59,830 nt of DNA from Desulfobacteraceae bacterium (GCA_011390465.1 JAABSH010000018.1:1-59830); one strand, 5' to 3'. Numbered from the stretch's first letter, positions 45,801-53,729 are shown. Made by a program: numbers and translations. Notes: generated by a model not told the origin, from the letters alone.

Positions 45801-47151
45801 AAAATGGGGGGTGGCTATAAGTGAAATGAGAGTTTTGCCATCAGCTCTGTATATTGGAAACAAATTTGATTCAAACATTGGCGTGGTTCTGCCGAAAAAA
45901 GCAGATACGCTTTCTGCATTGTGGTGCTATTGCTCAGATTCTTCGTATAACGATGATGTAAGACTCATCGACCAAAAACTGAATGTCACCAACGCCACCC
46001 TTGTCAAAGTCCCCTTTGACCTCGACCACTGGACCCGTGTCGCCGCCGAAAAATACCCCAACGGTCTGCCCAAGCCTTACACCGACGACCCCACCCAATG
46101 GATTTTCCATGGCCACCCCTGTGGTTCCGTGGTTTGGGATGAAGAGAAAAAACAACTGGAAATCGCTTCGACATTGCGCACGGATGCCACTGTTTTGCAA
46201 ATTGCGCTTACCCGCTTGCTCGGCTACCGCTGGCCTGCTGAACTGGAAAGTAGAAGCGGCTTCCAGCCGCTTGATAAAAAGCGGCAGGATGCCGCTTCTA
46301 CGCTTGAAAACAAGCGCCAGGATGGCGCTTCCACTATGGAGCTTTCCGATGAGCAGCAAGAATGGGTAAATCGTTGCGATGCCTTATTGCCGTATGCGGA
46401 TGAAGACGGCATTGTCTGCATCCCGCCGGTGCGGGGCGAGGCCGGGGCAAGTGACCGCCTGCTGAACCTTCTGGCCGCAGCCTATGGCGATGCCTGGTCC
46501 GGCGACATTCTGGCCGCGCTGCTCAAAAGCGCGGATCACGCGGGCAAACCCCTGGAAACCTGGCTCCGGGACAAATTTTTTATCCAGCATTGCAAGCTGT
46601 TTCATCACCGGCCCTTTATCTGGCACATCTGGGATGGTCTGCGCGACGGGTTTGCGGCCCTGGTCAACTACCACAAGCTCGACCATAAGCTTCTGGAAAC
46701 CCTGATCTACACCTACCTGGGGGACTGGATTTCCCGCCAGAAACAGGATATCGCAAGCCACGTGGACGGGGCACAAGAAAAACTGGATGCCGCCGAAACC
46801 CTCAAGAAAAAGCTGGAACTGATTTTAGAGGGAGAATCCCCCTATGATATCTTTGTCCGCTGGAAACCCATTGACCAGCAGCCCATGGGCTGGAACCCGG
46901 ACCTGAACGACGGCGTGCGCCTCAACATCCGGCCCTTTATGACCGTGCCCGATGTGGGCAAACGCGGCGCCGGGGTCCTGCGCGATAAACCCAATATCCA
47001 CTGGAAAAAAGACCGGGGCAAGGACGTGCCCTCCGCCCCCTGGTACCACCTCGGCCCCCAGTACGGCGGCAACAACGGCGACCGCATCAATGACCATCAT
47101 TTGACCCTGGCGGAAAAGCAACAGAGATCCAGGGAAAGCAAGGAAACATGA
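42865..47151 (+). CDS. pglX: PglX/BrxX DNA methyltransferase with in-frame RAYT and REP insertions
   Basis: A 1428-residue BREX type 1 adenine methyltransferase, about 230 residues longer than usual. The N-terminal helical part is normal up to PGVPLEYLRFVK (residue 272). Residues about 273-500 are then foreign: REP-encoded VEAASSRF, a complete RAYT domain (VVMPNHVHAVL), and KKRQDAAST. Normal sequence resumes at WTPAAGTFDPWP and the SAM motif DPCCGSGHF (near 522); catalytic motif IV reads TNVPY (near 702). Further in-frame REP inserts lie near residues 748-755, 817-843 and 1129-1157. The frame remains open throughout. PglX modifies host DNA so that BREX spares it; whether this version is active is unknown. 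RBS GAGG precedes the ATG. Confidence 0.9.
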   Translation: MQPLEKTLRNQLERTVKDARDIAEDAAKASLDQLGVGESAPFAHLSETDRDLRRRLRIHGRQLGDTLNGGKIQTMDRLIDEVAYEHWHRMLFARFLAENNLLMYPDPMDPVPVTLEECEDLAIDEGAANGWELAARYAARMLPQIFRNDSPVFELTLPPEHQQKLEKRIADLPVAVFTASDSLGWVYQFWQAKRKDAVNASEVKIGARELPAVTQLFTEPYMVSFLLDNSLGAWWAARRLTEVDLKNVGSEEELRQKASIPGVPLEYLRFVKVEAASSRFKKEDEASSRLKEIGYLKKEDTLSILSGNLPHWRQESVTYFVTFRTADSIPQEKLKAWQVEKEAWLKQHPEPHDEKTKKEFYEKFPNRIQKWLDQGYGECLLKKPEYKTIVENAIAHFDGERYDLDEFVVMPNHVHAVLTPKNSHELSTIIHSWKSFTATQINKREKRSGAFWQKESFDHIVRNPEQLKRIRDYIRNHSVYMESGSGFQPFEKKRQDAASTVWTPAAGTFDPWPDQLSQLKILDPCCGSGHFIVAVFQMLVPMRMEMEGLTAREAVDAVLRENIHGLEIDKRCVELAAFALALAAWKYPDAGGYRVLPELNIACSGLSVSVSRTEWEKLAGDDGKLRTALVGLYEEFKNAPVLGSLIDPVRTAVAKLVAWDGLADAVEKALKKNSRDEAREAGVVAHGLARAARILAGRYQWVITNVPYLARGKQSEALRNFCGKNYPEAKNDLATVFLDRCLELCGKVEAASSRFHTGTVSVVLPQNWLFLTSYKKFREKLLTNDTWHLIARLGPQAFQTPMWDFNVQLITLSRGRVEAASSRLQSRRGFQSLDKKRQDAASTLIRGLDVSEPRTAEEKAAGLLTGEIKSVAQARQLENPDNAIILSESSEHSLLKDSADGLAGILNGDSPRFQRQFWEFDVKGEYFVYQQGTVIETIHFGGLDKVIEYDDENGHIRLPADFRRERLHDSDQRGNSAWGKWGVAISEMRVLPSALYIGNKFDSNIGVVLPKKADTLSALWCYCSDSSYNDDVRLIDQKLNVTNATLVKVPFDLDHWTRVAAEKYPNGLPKPYTDDPTQWIFHGHPCGSVVWDEEKKQLEIASTLRTDATVLQIALTRLLGYRWPAELESRSGFQPLDKKRQDAASTLENKRQDGASTMELSDEQQEWVNRCDALLPYADEDGIVCIPPVRGEAGASDRLLNLLAAAYGDAWSGDILAALLKSADHAGKPLETWLRDKFFIQHCKLFHHRPFIWHIWDGLRDGFAALVNYHKLDHKLLETLIYTYLGDWISRQKQDIASHVDGAQEKLDAAETLKKKLELILEGESPYDIFVRWKPIDQQPMGWNPDLNDGVRLNIRPFMTVPDVGKRGAGVLRDKPNIHWKKDRGKDVPSAPWYHLGPQYGGNNGDRINDHHLTLAEKQQRSRESKET
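43681..44363 (+). mobile_element. REP-flanked RAYT (TnpA-REP, Y1 HUH transposase) inside pglX
   Basis: Left REP at 43681-43703 plus a degenerate copy at 43714-43733; right REP pair at 44312-44334 and (inverted) 44341-44363. Between them about 190 codons, in the same frame as pglX, match REP-associated tyrosine transposases: GNLPHWRQESVTYFVTFR at the start, the HUH motif MPNHVHAVL, the block ELSTIIHSWKSFTATQIN, the segment GAFWQKESFDHIVRN, and the catalytic Tyr region RIRDYIRNHS. All motifs look intact. No own ribosome site or ATG was found near its N-terminus, so it may be made only as part of PglX. Confidence 0.88.
45106..45128 (+). repeat. Single REP insertion in pglX
   Basis: GTAG plus the AAGCGGC/GCCGCTT hairpin, in frame, encoding VEAASSRF between CLELCG and the conserved TVSVVLPQNWLFL segment. 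Confidence 0.9.
45313..45392 (+). repeat. Three-REP cluster in pglX
   Basis: Two direct REPs (45313-45335, 45341-45363) and one inverted REP (45370-45392). The second has its stem changed to AAGAGGC/GTCTCTT, so pairing is kept by matched changes. All three are read without a stop. Confidence 0.9.
46250..46334 (+). repeat. Three-REP cluster in pglX
   Basis: One direct REP (46250-46272) and two inverted REPs (46279-46301, 46312-46334). The last has the stem AAGCGCC/GGCGCTT, a compensated change. The DNA is read as SRSGFQPLDKKRQDAAST and similar. Confidence 0.9.
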
Positions 47152-48665
47152 AAATCCAAGATATTCTCGATTTGATCGCCAATGGCGAGAATTCCGGTGT
47201 CGAGTTCAAGCGGGATGATATCCGGCCCGAGCAATTGGCCCGGGAAATTGTGGCCCTTGCCAATCTCAAGGGCGGTCGCATTCTCCTGGGCGTGGAGGAT
47301 AACGGAGCGATTTCCGGCATTTCCCGGAATAATTTAAGCGAATGGGTCGCGGATACCGTTTTTGGCCGGTATGTCCACCCACAAATTCTGCCCTATTATG
47401 AAGAAATCGCCATGGGCGAAGGCAAGCGGGTGGCCGTGATCACCATTGGGCCGGAAATCTTAAAACCTTATGTGGTAAGGGCCAATAACCGGGAAACCGC
47501 CTATATCCGGATCGGCAATGTGACCCGTCCGGCCACCCGTGAACAGCTTCTGATGCTTGGGGCCGCCTCCGGGGCGGTCCACACGGAAATCATGCCGGTC
47601 CATCGCACGTCCATTGATTCTCTGGACATGGCCCGGCTGGAAAACTATCTGCGCGATATTCTACGGGACCCGGACGTGCCTGCCGACAAAAATGCCTGGA
47701 TCATCCGTTTGAAAGCCCTTGGATTTATGACGGACGGCATCGGGGATACGCCGGTCTGCACCATCGCCGGTTTGGCGCTGTTTGGCGTCAAACCCCGGCA
47801 GTTATTAAAGCAATCGGGCGTCAGGCTCATGTTTTTTGATGCGCTTGACAAAGAATATCACGCCCGGCTGGATAAGGTGCTGGATGCGCCTCTGGTGGGC
47901 CGGTTTCAGACGGGTGGAAATCAAAAAACGCTTATTGACGCCGGTCTGATCGAAAAGACGCTGGAAGCCATGGAGCCCTTTGTGACGCTGGAGCCAGATA
48001 CGATTGATGCAAATTTTCGCCGTGAAAAAATCTGGTTATATCCCTATGAAGCATTGCGCGAACTGTTGGTCAATGCGCTGGCGCACCGGGACTGGTCAAG
48101 ATTTGTGGATGTTGAAATCGCTGGATACCGGGACCGTCTTGAAATCGTCAGCCCCGGCGCTTTGCCGAATGCCATGACCATTGATAAAATGCTTGCCGGA
48201 CAACGATCGGCCCGGAATCACATTATCGTTGAGGTGCTGCGGGATTATGGATATGTGGATGCCCGCGGCATGGGGGTACGGACAAAAGTTGTGCCGGCGC
48301 TGAAAGCGATGGGTGTAGAACCGGTTTTTAGGGGCACGGATGACTATTTGCAAACCATTATTCAACAGGCAAAAGGCCAACGTGACCTTTTAAAAAAGGC
48401 CGTTTTAACAGATTTCAAGCAAAAAAAAGCGTTAAAAGGTCATTTAAAAGGTCAGGATGACCTGATAAATGACCTTTTAAAAACTCATGCTGACCTGATA
48501 AATGTCGTCCTGGAAGATCCAAAGATCGATTATATTCAATTGGCGAACAAGGTGGGGGTTAGTGTCTCGACCATTAAACGGCATATTCAGAAGCTCAAAA
48601 AGGCCGGGATTTTGGATCGTATCGGATCACGGAAGACTGGTCGTTGGGAAGTCAAAAAACAATAG
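47148..48665 (+). CDS. Second AlbA_2/RecG-like regulator with C-terminal HTH, BREX accessory
   Basis: A 505-residue protein: AlbA_2 domain at the N-terminus (NSGVEFKRDDIRPEQLAREI, NLKGGRILLGVEDNG), an ATPase_c_4-like middle (YPYEALRELLVNALAHRDWS, YRDRLEIVSPGALPN, RNHIIVEVLRDYGYVDARGMG), a Lys-rich repetitive linker, and a C-terminal helix-turn-helix (IQLANKVGVSVSTIKRHIQKLKKAGIL). The ATG overlaps the pglX stop (ATGA), so translation is coupled. It probably acts as a DNA-binding regulator of the locus; the palindrome at 48794-48830 just downstream is a candidate target. Confidence 0.85.
   Translation: MKIQDILDLIANGENSGVEFKRDDIRPEQLAREIVALANLKGGRILLGVEDNGAISGISRNNLSEWVADTVFGRYVHPQILPYYEEIAMGEGKRVAVITIGPEILKPYVVRANNRETAYIRIGNVTRPATREQLLMLGAASGAVHTEIMPVHRTSIDSLDMARLENYLRDILRDPDVPADKNAWIIRLKALGFMTDGIGDTPVCTIAGLALFGVKPRQLLKQSGVRLMFFDALDKEYHARLDKVLDAPLVGRFQTGGNQKTLIDAGLIEKTLEAMEPFVTLEPDTIDANFRREKIWLYPYEALRELLVNALAHRDWSRFVDVEIAGYRDRLEIVSPGALPNAMTIDKMLAGQRSARNHIIVEVLRDYGYVDARGMGVRTKVVPALKAMGVEPVFRGTDDYLQTIIQQAKGQRDLLKKAVLTDFKQKKALKGHLKGQDDLINDLLKTHADLINVVLEDPKIDYIQLANKVGVSVSTIKRHIQKLKKAGILDRIGSRKTGRWEVKKQ
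48432..48504. repeat. Nested palindromes and direct repeat inside the second AlbA_2 gene
   Basis: A 14-bp perfect inverted repeat (TTAAAAGGTCATTT at 48432-48445, its complement at 48467-48480) encloses a smaller one (AGGTCA/TGACCT, 48449-48463). TGACCTGATAAATG occurs at 48458-48471 and again at 48491-48504. They encode the linker before the HTH. Confidence 0.8.
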
Positions 48666-48793
48666 AGTTTTGGAGTGTCGCCCAGATAGACACCCGCACA
48701 AAAAAACTGGTGGATCAGACGTTGGAACTTTTTCAGTTGGACAGCATTTGCAGCAGTTAAAGAAAATGGTGAGATGAGCGGATAGTAACTTAA

Positions 48794-48830
48794 TTTTGCA
48801 CGATAACATTGCTTTTGTTACCGTGCAAAA
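48794..48830. promoter_or_regulatory. Large palindrome upstream of pglZ, candidate operator
   Basis: TTTTGCACGATAACA (48794-48808) faces TGTTACCGTGCAAAA (48816-48830); 14 of 15 positions pair around a 7-base centre. It lies in the only sizeable gap of the BREX operon (48666-48877), 47 bases before pglZ, and lacks a trailing T-run. A protein-binding site is more likely than a terminator. Confidence 0.65.
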
Positions 48831-48877
48831 TCAGTGTTACCTGTCAAGCAGTTATTTTGCAGGATATTGAAATAATA

Positions 48878-51253
48878 ATGTGCATCCTTGAGAAATTAAA
48901 AGAAACCATCCGGGCGGCCGCTGCCTACAACCCAGAAGTTCAGACGGCCCCGGTCTGCATTTTGTGGCCGGATCATGACCGCCAGTGGGAGCCCGCCATT
49001 GCCCGGCTTCAGAATGAAATGCCGGACCTGCTGGTGCTGGGGGAATATGCGCCGGAAAAACGCATCGGCCCGGGTATCTGGCTGCGGTGCGTGCTCGCGG
49101 AATGGGGAAAAGACAGTGATGCTTCCACCGCTTCCCTTTCTTCAGCCGCCCCGTTGTCCCATCTTCCCGTTATTTATCTTCCCGGCGTCAGCCGTCAGGA
49201 TCTGCGGGCCGTGGAAACCTGCCCGGATCATTTGAAACCCATTGTTGAGCTTCAGTATCGCGGAGTGATCTGGTCTCAGATCAATGCCCGGGATTGGACC
49301 CTTCTGGCGTTTCTCAAGTCTGATCAGGGCGGCCTGGGCCTGGATGTGGCCCAGGACAAAGAAACCCGAAACGCCATGCAGCTGGCCCTTTATCATCTGC
49401 TGAATGAAGATGTGGGGTTGCTATCCGGAAAACACCTGGACAAAGTGTATTTCAATACTCTGCTGACGGGCGGGGATACGGTAAAGGAAGTGCTGTGCTG
49501 GATCGATCAGGGAGACGCCTTCCGGTCCGGGCGGGATGAAAACCAGTGGCAGGCTTTTGTGGCGCTCTGCAAGTCCCAGCTGGCCTATGATCCGGAAAAC
49601 GATGGCCTGCTGGCGGGAGCGGCGAAACTGGCCGGACGGGACGGCCCGTGGCGGCCGGTGTGGGAGCGGTTTTGTGAAGCCCCGGCCCTGTATCCCAGAA
49701 TTCCCCATCAATTGCGAAAATGCGGGATGCCGGCAAAAGACCTGTTTTCAGATGCTGATTCTCACGGGGCCTGGCCCCAATGGAATGATGCCGAAGAAAA
49801 CAGACTTTGCAAGGACCTGGCTCGGCTGGATCAGTTTCCGGCCCATAAGGCCCGGGAAGAGATCCTTCGCCTTGAAAAAAAACACGGCCCCAGAAGGACC
49901 CTGGTATGGGCGGCCCTGGGGGAATCGCCCCTGGCCGTGGCCCTGGAATGGCTTGCGGTGCTGGCGGAAACGACCAATGCATCCCTTACCGCCGGCACCA
50001 TTGATCATGTGGCGGATATGTATTGCCATTCCGGATGGCGGGCGGATGACGCCCTGATCCGGGCTTTGGCAACAGTGGAGCGGCCGGAAGCGGTTGCGGC
50101 CGTATCAACGGCCATCTGCGCGGTCTATTTGCCCTGGGCCGAGGCGTCCGCCCGGTATCTTCAGAAGTTGGCGGAACCATCCGGTTATCCCGGGGGTACG
50201 ATTGAAGAGTTGATGGCGCCGTTTTCTCCGGCAACCGAATGCATCCTTTTTGTGGACGGGCTGCGGTTTGATACGGCCCGGCGGCTGGCGGAAATGCTGA
50301 GGGAAGACGGGTTCCAGGTGGATGAAAAACGAACGTGGGCGGCCCTTCCCAGTGTAACGGCCACAGGAAAGCCGGCGGTCTCCCCGGTCCGGAAACAGAT
50401 TTACGGCAAGGATTCCAATACGGATTTTGAGCCGGAAGTCGCTGAAACCGGGAAATCTTTAAAAGGCGGGTATCACCTGTATAAATTGCTGAAAGAAGCC
50501 GGATGGACGGTGCAGGACAGTTCAGATACCGGAGATATGAAAGATTTTATTTGGTGCGAATTCGGCAATATTGACCATGAAGGCCACCAGAGAGGCTGGA
50601 AACTGGCCCGGCAGATGCCGGCACTGTTAAAGGAAATCCAGCAGCGGGTGCAGCAGCTTCAGCAGGCCGGGGCAAGTCATATCCGGATTGTCACGGATCA
50701 TGGATGGCTGCTCCTGCCCGGGGGCCTTCCAAAAGTTGATCTGCCGGCGGCCCTGGCGGATACCAAGTGGGGCCGGTGTGCTGTTATTAAACCCGGCGCT
50801 GTTACCCAGGAGCGATTGTATCCCTGGTTCTGGAATCATCAGATTCAATTTGCCCTGGCCGACGGCATCAGTTGTTTTCGAGACGGGCTTGAATATGCCC
50901 ACGGGGGCTTGAGTTTTCAGGAGTGCCTGACCCTGGAGTTGATTGTTGCGCCGGGGCAATCCCGTGCTTCCGCGGTTGCCGTTGAAATTACCGATGGGGT
51001 GTGGAAAGGGCTGCGCTGTACCGTGGCAATTGATGGGGAGGCAGCGGGTTTGTCCCTGGACATTCGAAGTCAGCCGGACAACAGCAACGCAAGTCTTGTG
51101 CTCAGCGTCAAACCCTTTAAAGCCAATGGGACGGCGTCCGTGGTGGTAGACAAGGATGAACTGGAAGGCACTGAGGCGTTCATTGTTATATTGGACTCAG
51201 ATAACCAGGTGGTGGCCCAGACCCCCACGGTGATCGGTGGAGAGGAACACTAA
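48878..51253 (+). CDS. pglZ: PglZ (BREX alkaline-phosphatase-superfamily protein)
   Basis: A 791-residue BREX-1 PglZ. It starts LEKLKETIRAAAAYNPEVQTAPVCILWPD, a pattern typical of the type 1 family, which fixes the ATG at 48878 (23 further upstream codons are unsupported). The PglZ domain shows ECILFVDGLRFDTARRL (metal-binding Asp near 459) and IRIVTDHGWLLLPGG (near 606). PglZ is a core BREX protein thought to be a metal-dependent phosphatase/nuclease-like enzyme. The stop codon overlaps the brxL start (TAATG). Confidence 0.93.
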   Translation: MCILEKLKETIRAAAAYNPEVQTAPVCILWPDHDRQWEPAIARLQNEMPDLLVLGEYAPEKRIGPGIWLRCVLAEWGKDSDASTASLSSAAPLSHLPVIYLPGVSRQDLRAVETCPDHLKPIVELQYRGVIWSQINARDWTLLAFLKSDQGGLGLDVAQDKETRNAMQLALYHLLNEDVGLLSGKHLDKVYFNTLLTGGDTVKEVLCWIDQGDAFRSGRDENQWQAFVALCKSQLAYDPENDGLLAGAAKLAGRDGPWRPVWERFCEAPALYPRIPHQLRKCGMPAKDLFSDADSHGAWPQWNDAEENRLCKDLARLDQFPAHKAREEILRLEKKHGPRRTLVWAALGESPLAVALEWLAVLAETTNASLTAGTIDHVADMYCHSGWRADDALIRALATVERPEAVAAVSTAICAVYLPWAEASARYLQKLAEPSGYPGGTIEELMAPFSPATECILFVDGLRFDTARRLAEMLREDGFQVDEKRTWAALPSVTATGKPAVSPVRKQIYGKDSNTDFEPEVAETGKSLKGGYHLYKLLKEAGWTVQDSSDTGDMKDFIWCEFGNIDHEGHQRGWKLARQMPALLKEIQQRVQQLQQAGASHIRIVTDHGWLLLPGGLPKVDLPAALADTKWGRCAVIKPGAVTQERLYPWFWNHQIQFALADGISCFRDGLEYAHGGLSFQECLTLELIVAPGQSRASAVAVEITDGVWKGLRCTVAIDGEAAGLSLDIRSQPDNSNASLVLSVKPFKANGTASVVVDKDELEGTEAFIVILDSDNQVVAQTPTVIGGEEH

Positions 51254-53298
51254 TGGAATTGGATCATATCGACGAACTGGCCGCTTCCGTTCTGGAAGGG
51301 TACCTGGTGCGCAAGGACCTGGTGCGGACCTTCAGCCGCCAGTTTCCGGTGCCCACCTATGTGGTGGAATTCATGCTGGGCCGGTACTGCGCCAGTGTTG
51401 ATCCGGAAGAGATCGCGGAAGGGCTGGAAATTGTCCAGCGCCAGCTGAAATCCCGGACCGTGAAAGCCGGGGAGGAGGAGCTGTTCAAGTCCCGGGCACG
51501 GGAACAGGGAGAAATCAAAATTATTGATTTGATTACCGCCCGCCTGGATTCGCACACGGATTCCTATGTGGCCGCGCTGCCCAGTCTTCAGTTGAATGGT
51601 GTCCGGATCAGCAGTGAACTGGTCAATAACCATGAACGCATGCTGACCGGTGGTTTTTATGCGGAAATCACCCTGACCTATGATGCGGCCATTTCCCAGG
51701 AGACCAAGGGACGGCCTTTTGGGGTGGAAGCTCTTCGGGAAATCCAGCTTTCCAAACGGGATGTGCTGGATACCATGGCAGCGGCCCGAAAGAAGTTCAC
51801 CACGGACGAATGGAAGGCCCTGCTGCTCAGAAGTATCGGCATTGAGCCGGATTCTTTGTCGGAAAGGGCTGTCAATGCCTTTTTTTTGCGAATGGTCCCG
51901 TTTGTGGAGCGCAATTACAACCTGGTGGAACTGGGACCGAGAGGAACCGGCAAAAGCCATCTTTTTCAGCAGGTTTCGCCCTATGCCCACCTGATTTCCG
52001 GGGGCAAGGCCACGGTGGCGAGGATGTTTGTCCATATGGGAACCGGCCAGCGCGGGCTGGTGTGTCAGTATGACGTGATCTGCTTTGATGAAATTTCCGG
52101 TATCTCCTTTGACCAGAAGGACGGGGTCAACATCATGAAGGGATACATGGAGTCCGGCGAATTCAGCCGGGGCCGGGAAAGTATCCGGGCGGACGGCAGT
52201 ATTGTGCTGGTGGGCAATTTTGAAGTGGATGTGGAACATCAGCAGCGGGTGGGGCATTTGTTCGGTCCCATGCCCCCGGAGATGAAGGATGACACCGCTT
52301 TTATGGACCGGATTCATGGGTATCTGCCGGGATGGGATGTACCCAAAATAGATAAAGCCAATCTTACGGATCATTTCGGCCTGGTGAGTGATTTCTTGTC
52401 CGAATGCTGGAGTCAGCTCAGGAATCAGAGTCGTATTTCCCATCTTCAGAACCGGGTGTTTTTTGGGGGCGCGTTGTCCGGCCGGGATGTCAATGCGGTG
52501 AACAAGACCGTCAGCGGGCTGCTGAAGCTGCTTTTCCCGGGAGAAGAAACGGTTGTTTCGGATGCGGAATTGGAATGGGCCGTGCGCATAGCCCTGGAGG
52601 CCCGGCGGCGGGTAAAGGAACAGCAGAAGCGCATCGGCGCGGCAGAATTTCGCAATACCCATTTCAGCTATGTATTGGGGGAAGACGGCGTTGAGAAATT
52701 TGTGTCCACCCCCGAGCTGCACAGCGAAAACAGCATCGGCGGGGACCCGCTGGAGCCGGGACAGGTATGGACCATCAGCCCGGGCGGTGCAGACGAGCAT
52801 GCAGGTCTTTTTCGGATTGAAATCAATGAAGGGCCGGGTTCCGGGGTGAAAATTTTGAATAAACCGGTGCCGCCGGCTTTCCGGGAAAGCATGGGGTATG
52901 CGGAGCAGAATCTTTACGCAAGGGCCATGCACCTGGTAGGGGACAAGGACCCGCGCCACCATGAATTTACAGCCCAGCTTCGGGCATTTGATGCGGCAAA
53001 AGGCGGGGCAAAACTGGGGGTGGCCGCCCTGGTGGCCCTGTGCACGGCCCTGCTGAAAAAAAGCGTGCGCGGCGGGCTGGTGGTTGTGGGGGAAATCAAC
53101 CTGGGCGGCTCCATTGAGCCGGTTCACAATCCGGTCTCCATTGCGGAAATCGCCGTGGAAAAGGGCGCCACTGTTCTGCTGATGCCTGTGGCCTGCCGCC
53201 GGCAGTTGTTCGATCTTTCCGATGACATGGCCACCAAAATCGATATTCAGTTTTATTCAGACGCCCGGGATGCATTGCTCAAGGCGATGGTGGAGTGA
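51253..53298 (+). CDS. brxL: BrxL (Lon-like AAA+ BREX protein)
   Basis: A 681-residue BrxL: N-terminal domain (KDLVRTFSRQFPVPTYVVEFML), AAA+ module with Walker A GPRGTGKSHLF near residue 228 and Walker B DVICFDEISG near 278, and a C-terminal Lon-protease-fold domain. In that fold the serine site is GGAKLGV (Lon has a GPSAG-type motif) and the usual Lys region reads PVHNPVSI, so both catalytic residues appear lost. This agrees with BrxL acting as a DNA-binding motor rather than a protease. It is the last gene of the BREX operon. Confidence 0.94.
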   Translation: MELDHIDELAASVLEGYLVRKDLVRTFSRQFPVPTYVVEFMLGRYCASVDPEEIAEGLEIVQRQLKSRTVKAGEEELFKSRAREQGEIKIIDLITARLDSHTDSYVAALPSLQLNGVRISSELVNNHERMLTGGFYAEITLTYDAAISQETKGRPFGVEALREIQLSKRDVLDTMAAARKKFTTDEWKALLLRSIGIEPDSLSERAVNAFFLRMVPFVERNYNLVELGPRGTGKSHLFQQVSPYAHLISGGKATVARMFVHMGTGQRGLVCQYDVICFDEISGISFDQKDGVNIMKGYMESGEFSRGRESIRADGSIVLVGNFEVDVEHQQRVGHLFGPMPPEMKDDTAFMDRIHGYLPGWDVPKIDKANLTDHFGLVSDFLSECWSQLRNQSRISHLQNRVFFGGALSGRDVNAVNKTVSGLLKLLFPGEETVVSDAELEWAVRIALEARRRVKEQQKRIGAAEFRNTHFSYVLGEDGVEKFVSTPELHSENSIGGDPLEPGQVWTISPGGADEHAGLFRIEINEGPGSGVKILNKPVPPAFRESMGYAEQNLYARAMHLVGDKDPRHHEFTAQLRAFDAAKGGAKLGVAALVALCTALLKKSVRGGLVVVGEINLGGSIEPVHNPVSIAEIAVEKGATVLLMPVACRRQLFDLSDDMATKIDIQFYSDARDALLKAMVE

Positions 53299-53612
53299 CG
53301 GGAAGAAGCCATTCGGGACGGGCCGGCCAGTCCGGCAGCACCCTGGCAAACTCCTCCTGAAAAGCCGGACCCCGGATATTCTCCTGTTTGACTTTGAGTG
53401 CAAGTTTTTCCCATCGCCCTTTGTCACCGATCACCTCGATCAGCAGCCGACGGACTTTTGCCATCAACTTTGCTTTTAAGAAAATCAAAGCATTCCCGGC
53501 GGACATCGGGCCATTCGTCCGCAAGTTCTAAAATCAGATCGGATAAAACCTTGGGCGTAGCAGCCGCCAGAAGTTCAGCCAATATCTTGTGTCCCTTTAA
53601 AATGAGGAACAT
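53279..53612 (-). pseudogene. Small gene split over two frames, unknown
   Basis: From ATG 53612 (AGGTGA site seven bases upstream) the frame reads FLILKGHKILAELLAAATP through ADEWPDVRRECFDFLKSK and stops at 53424. A second frame, overlapping from about 53480, continues in the same style (KVRRLLIEVIGDKGRWEKL, IRGPAFQEEFARVL) and ends at 53279 inside brxL. Joined they would make a helical protein of about 105 residues. It is either a frameshifted gene or two coupled ORFs (second start ATG 53464). No family was recognised. Confidence 0.45.
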
Positions 53613-53674
53613 TGAGGTCACCTATCTCCACCCCAAAAAAATTTGCAATCCTGTCGGTTTAACCTGATTCCATA

Positions 53675-53702
53675 TTGACAAATTGTATGGTGATTGTACA
53701 AT
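53675..53702 (+). promoter_or_regulatory. Promoter and imperfect operator of the PIN toxin-antitoxin pair
   Basis: TTGACA (53675-53680) and TACAAT (53697-53702) are 16 bases apart. GACAAATTGTA at the -35 and TACAATTGTC at the -10 form an imperfect inverted repeat, a likely autorepression site. Confidence 0.65.
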
Positions 53703-53729
53703 TGTCATAATAAAAATTCTGGAGGGGAA

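Noticed and set aside
42681-46334. CRISPR-like array of repeats
   Set aside because: Repeat units are hairpins with GTAG boxes in both orientations and irregular spacing, as for REPs; there are no uniform spacers or cas genes.
51250-53127. 625-codon open frame antisense to brxL
   Set aside because: It mirrors brxL, has no family features and no ribosome site; long antisense frames are common in this codon usage.
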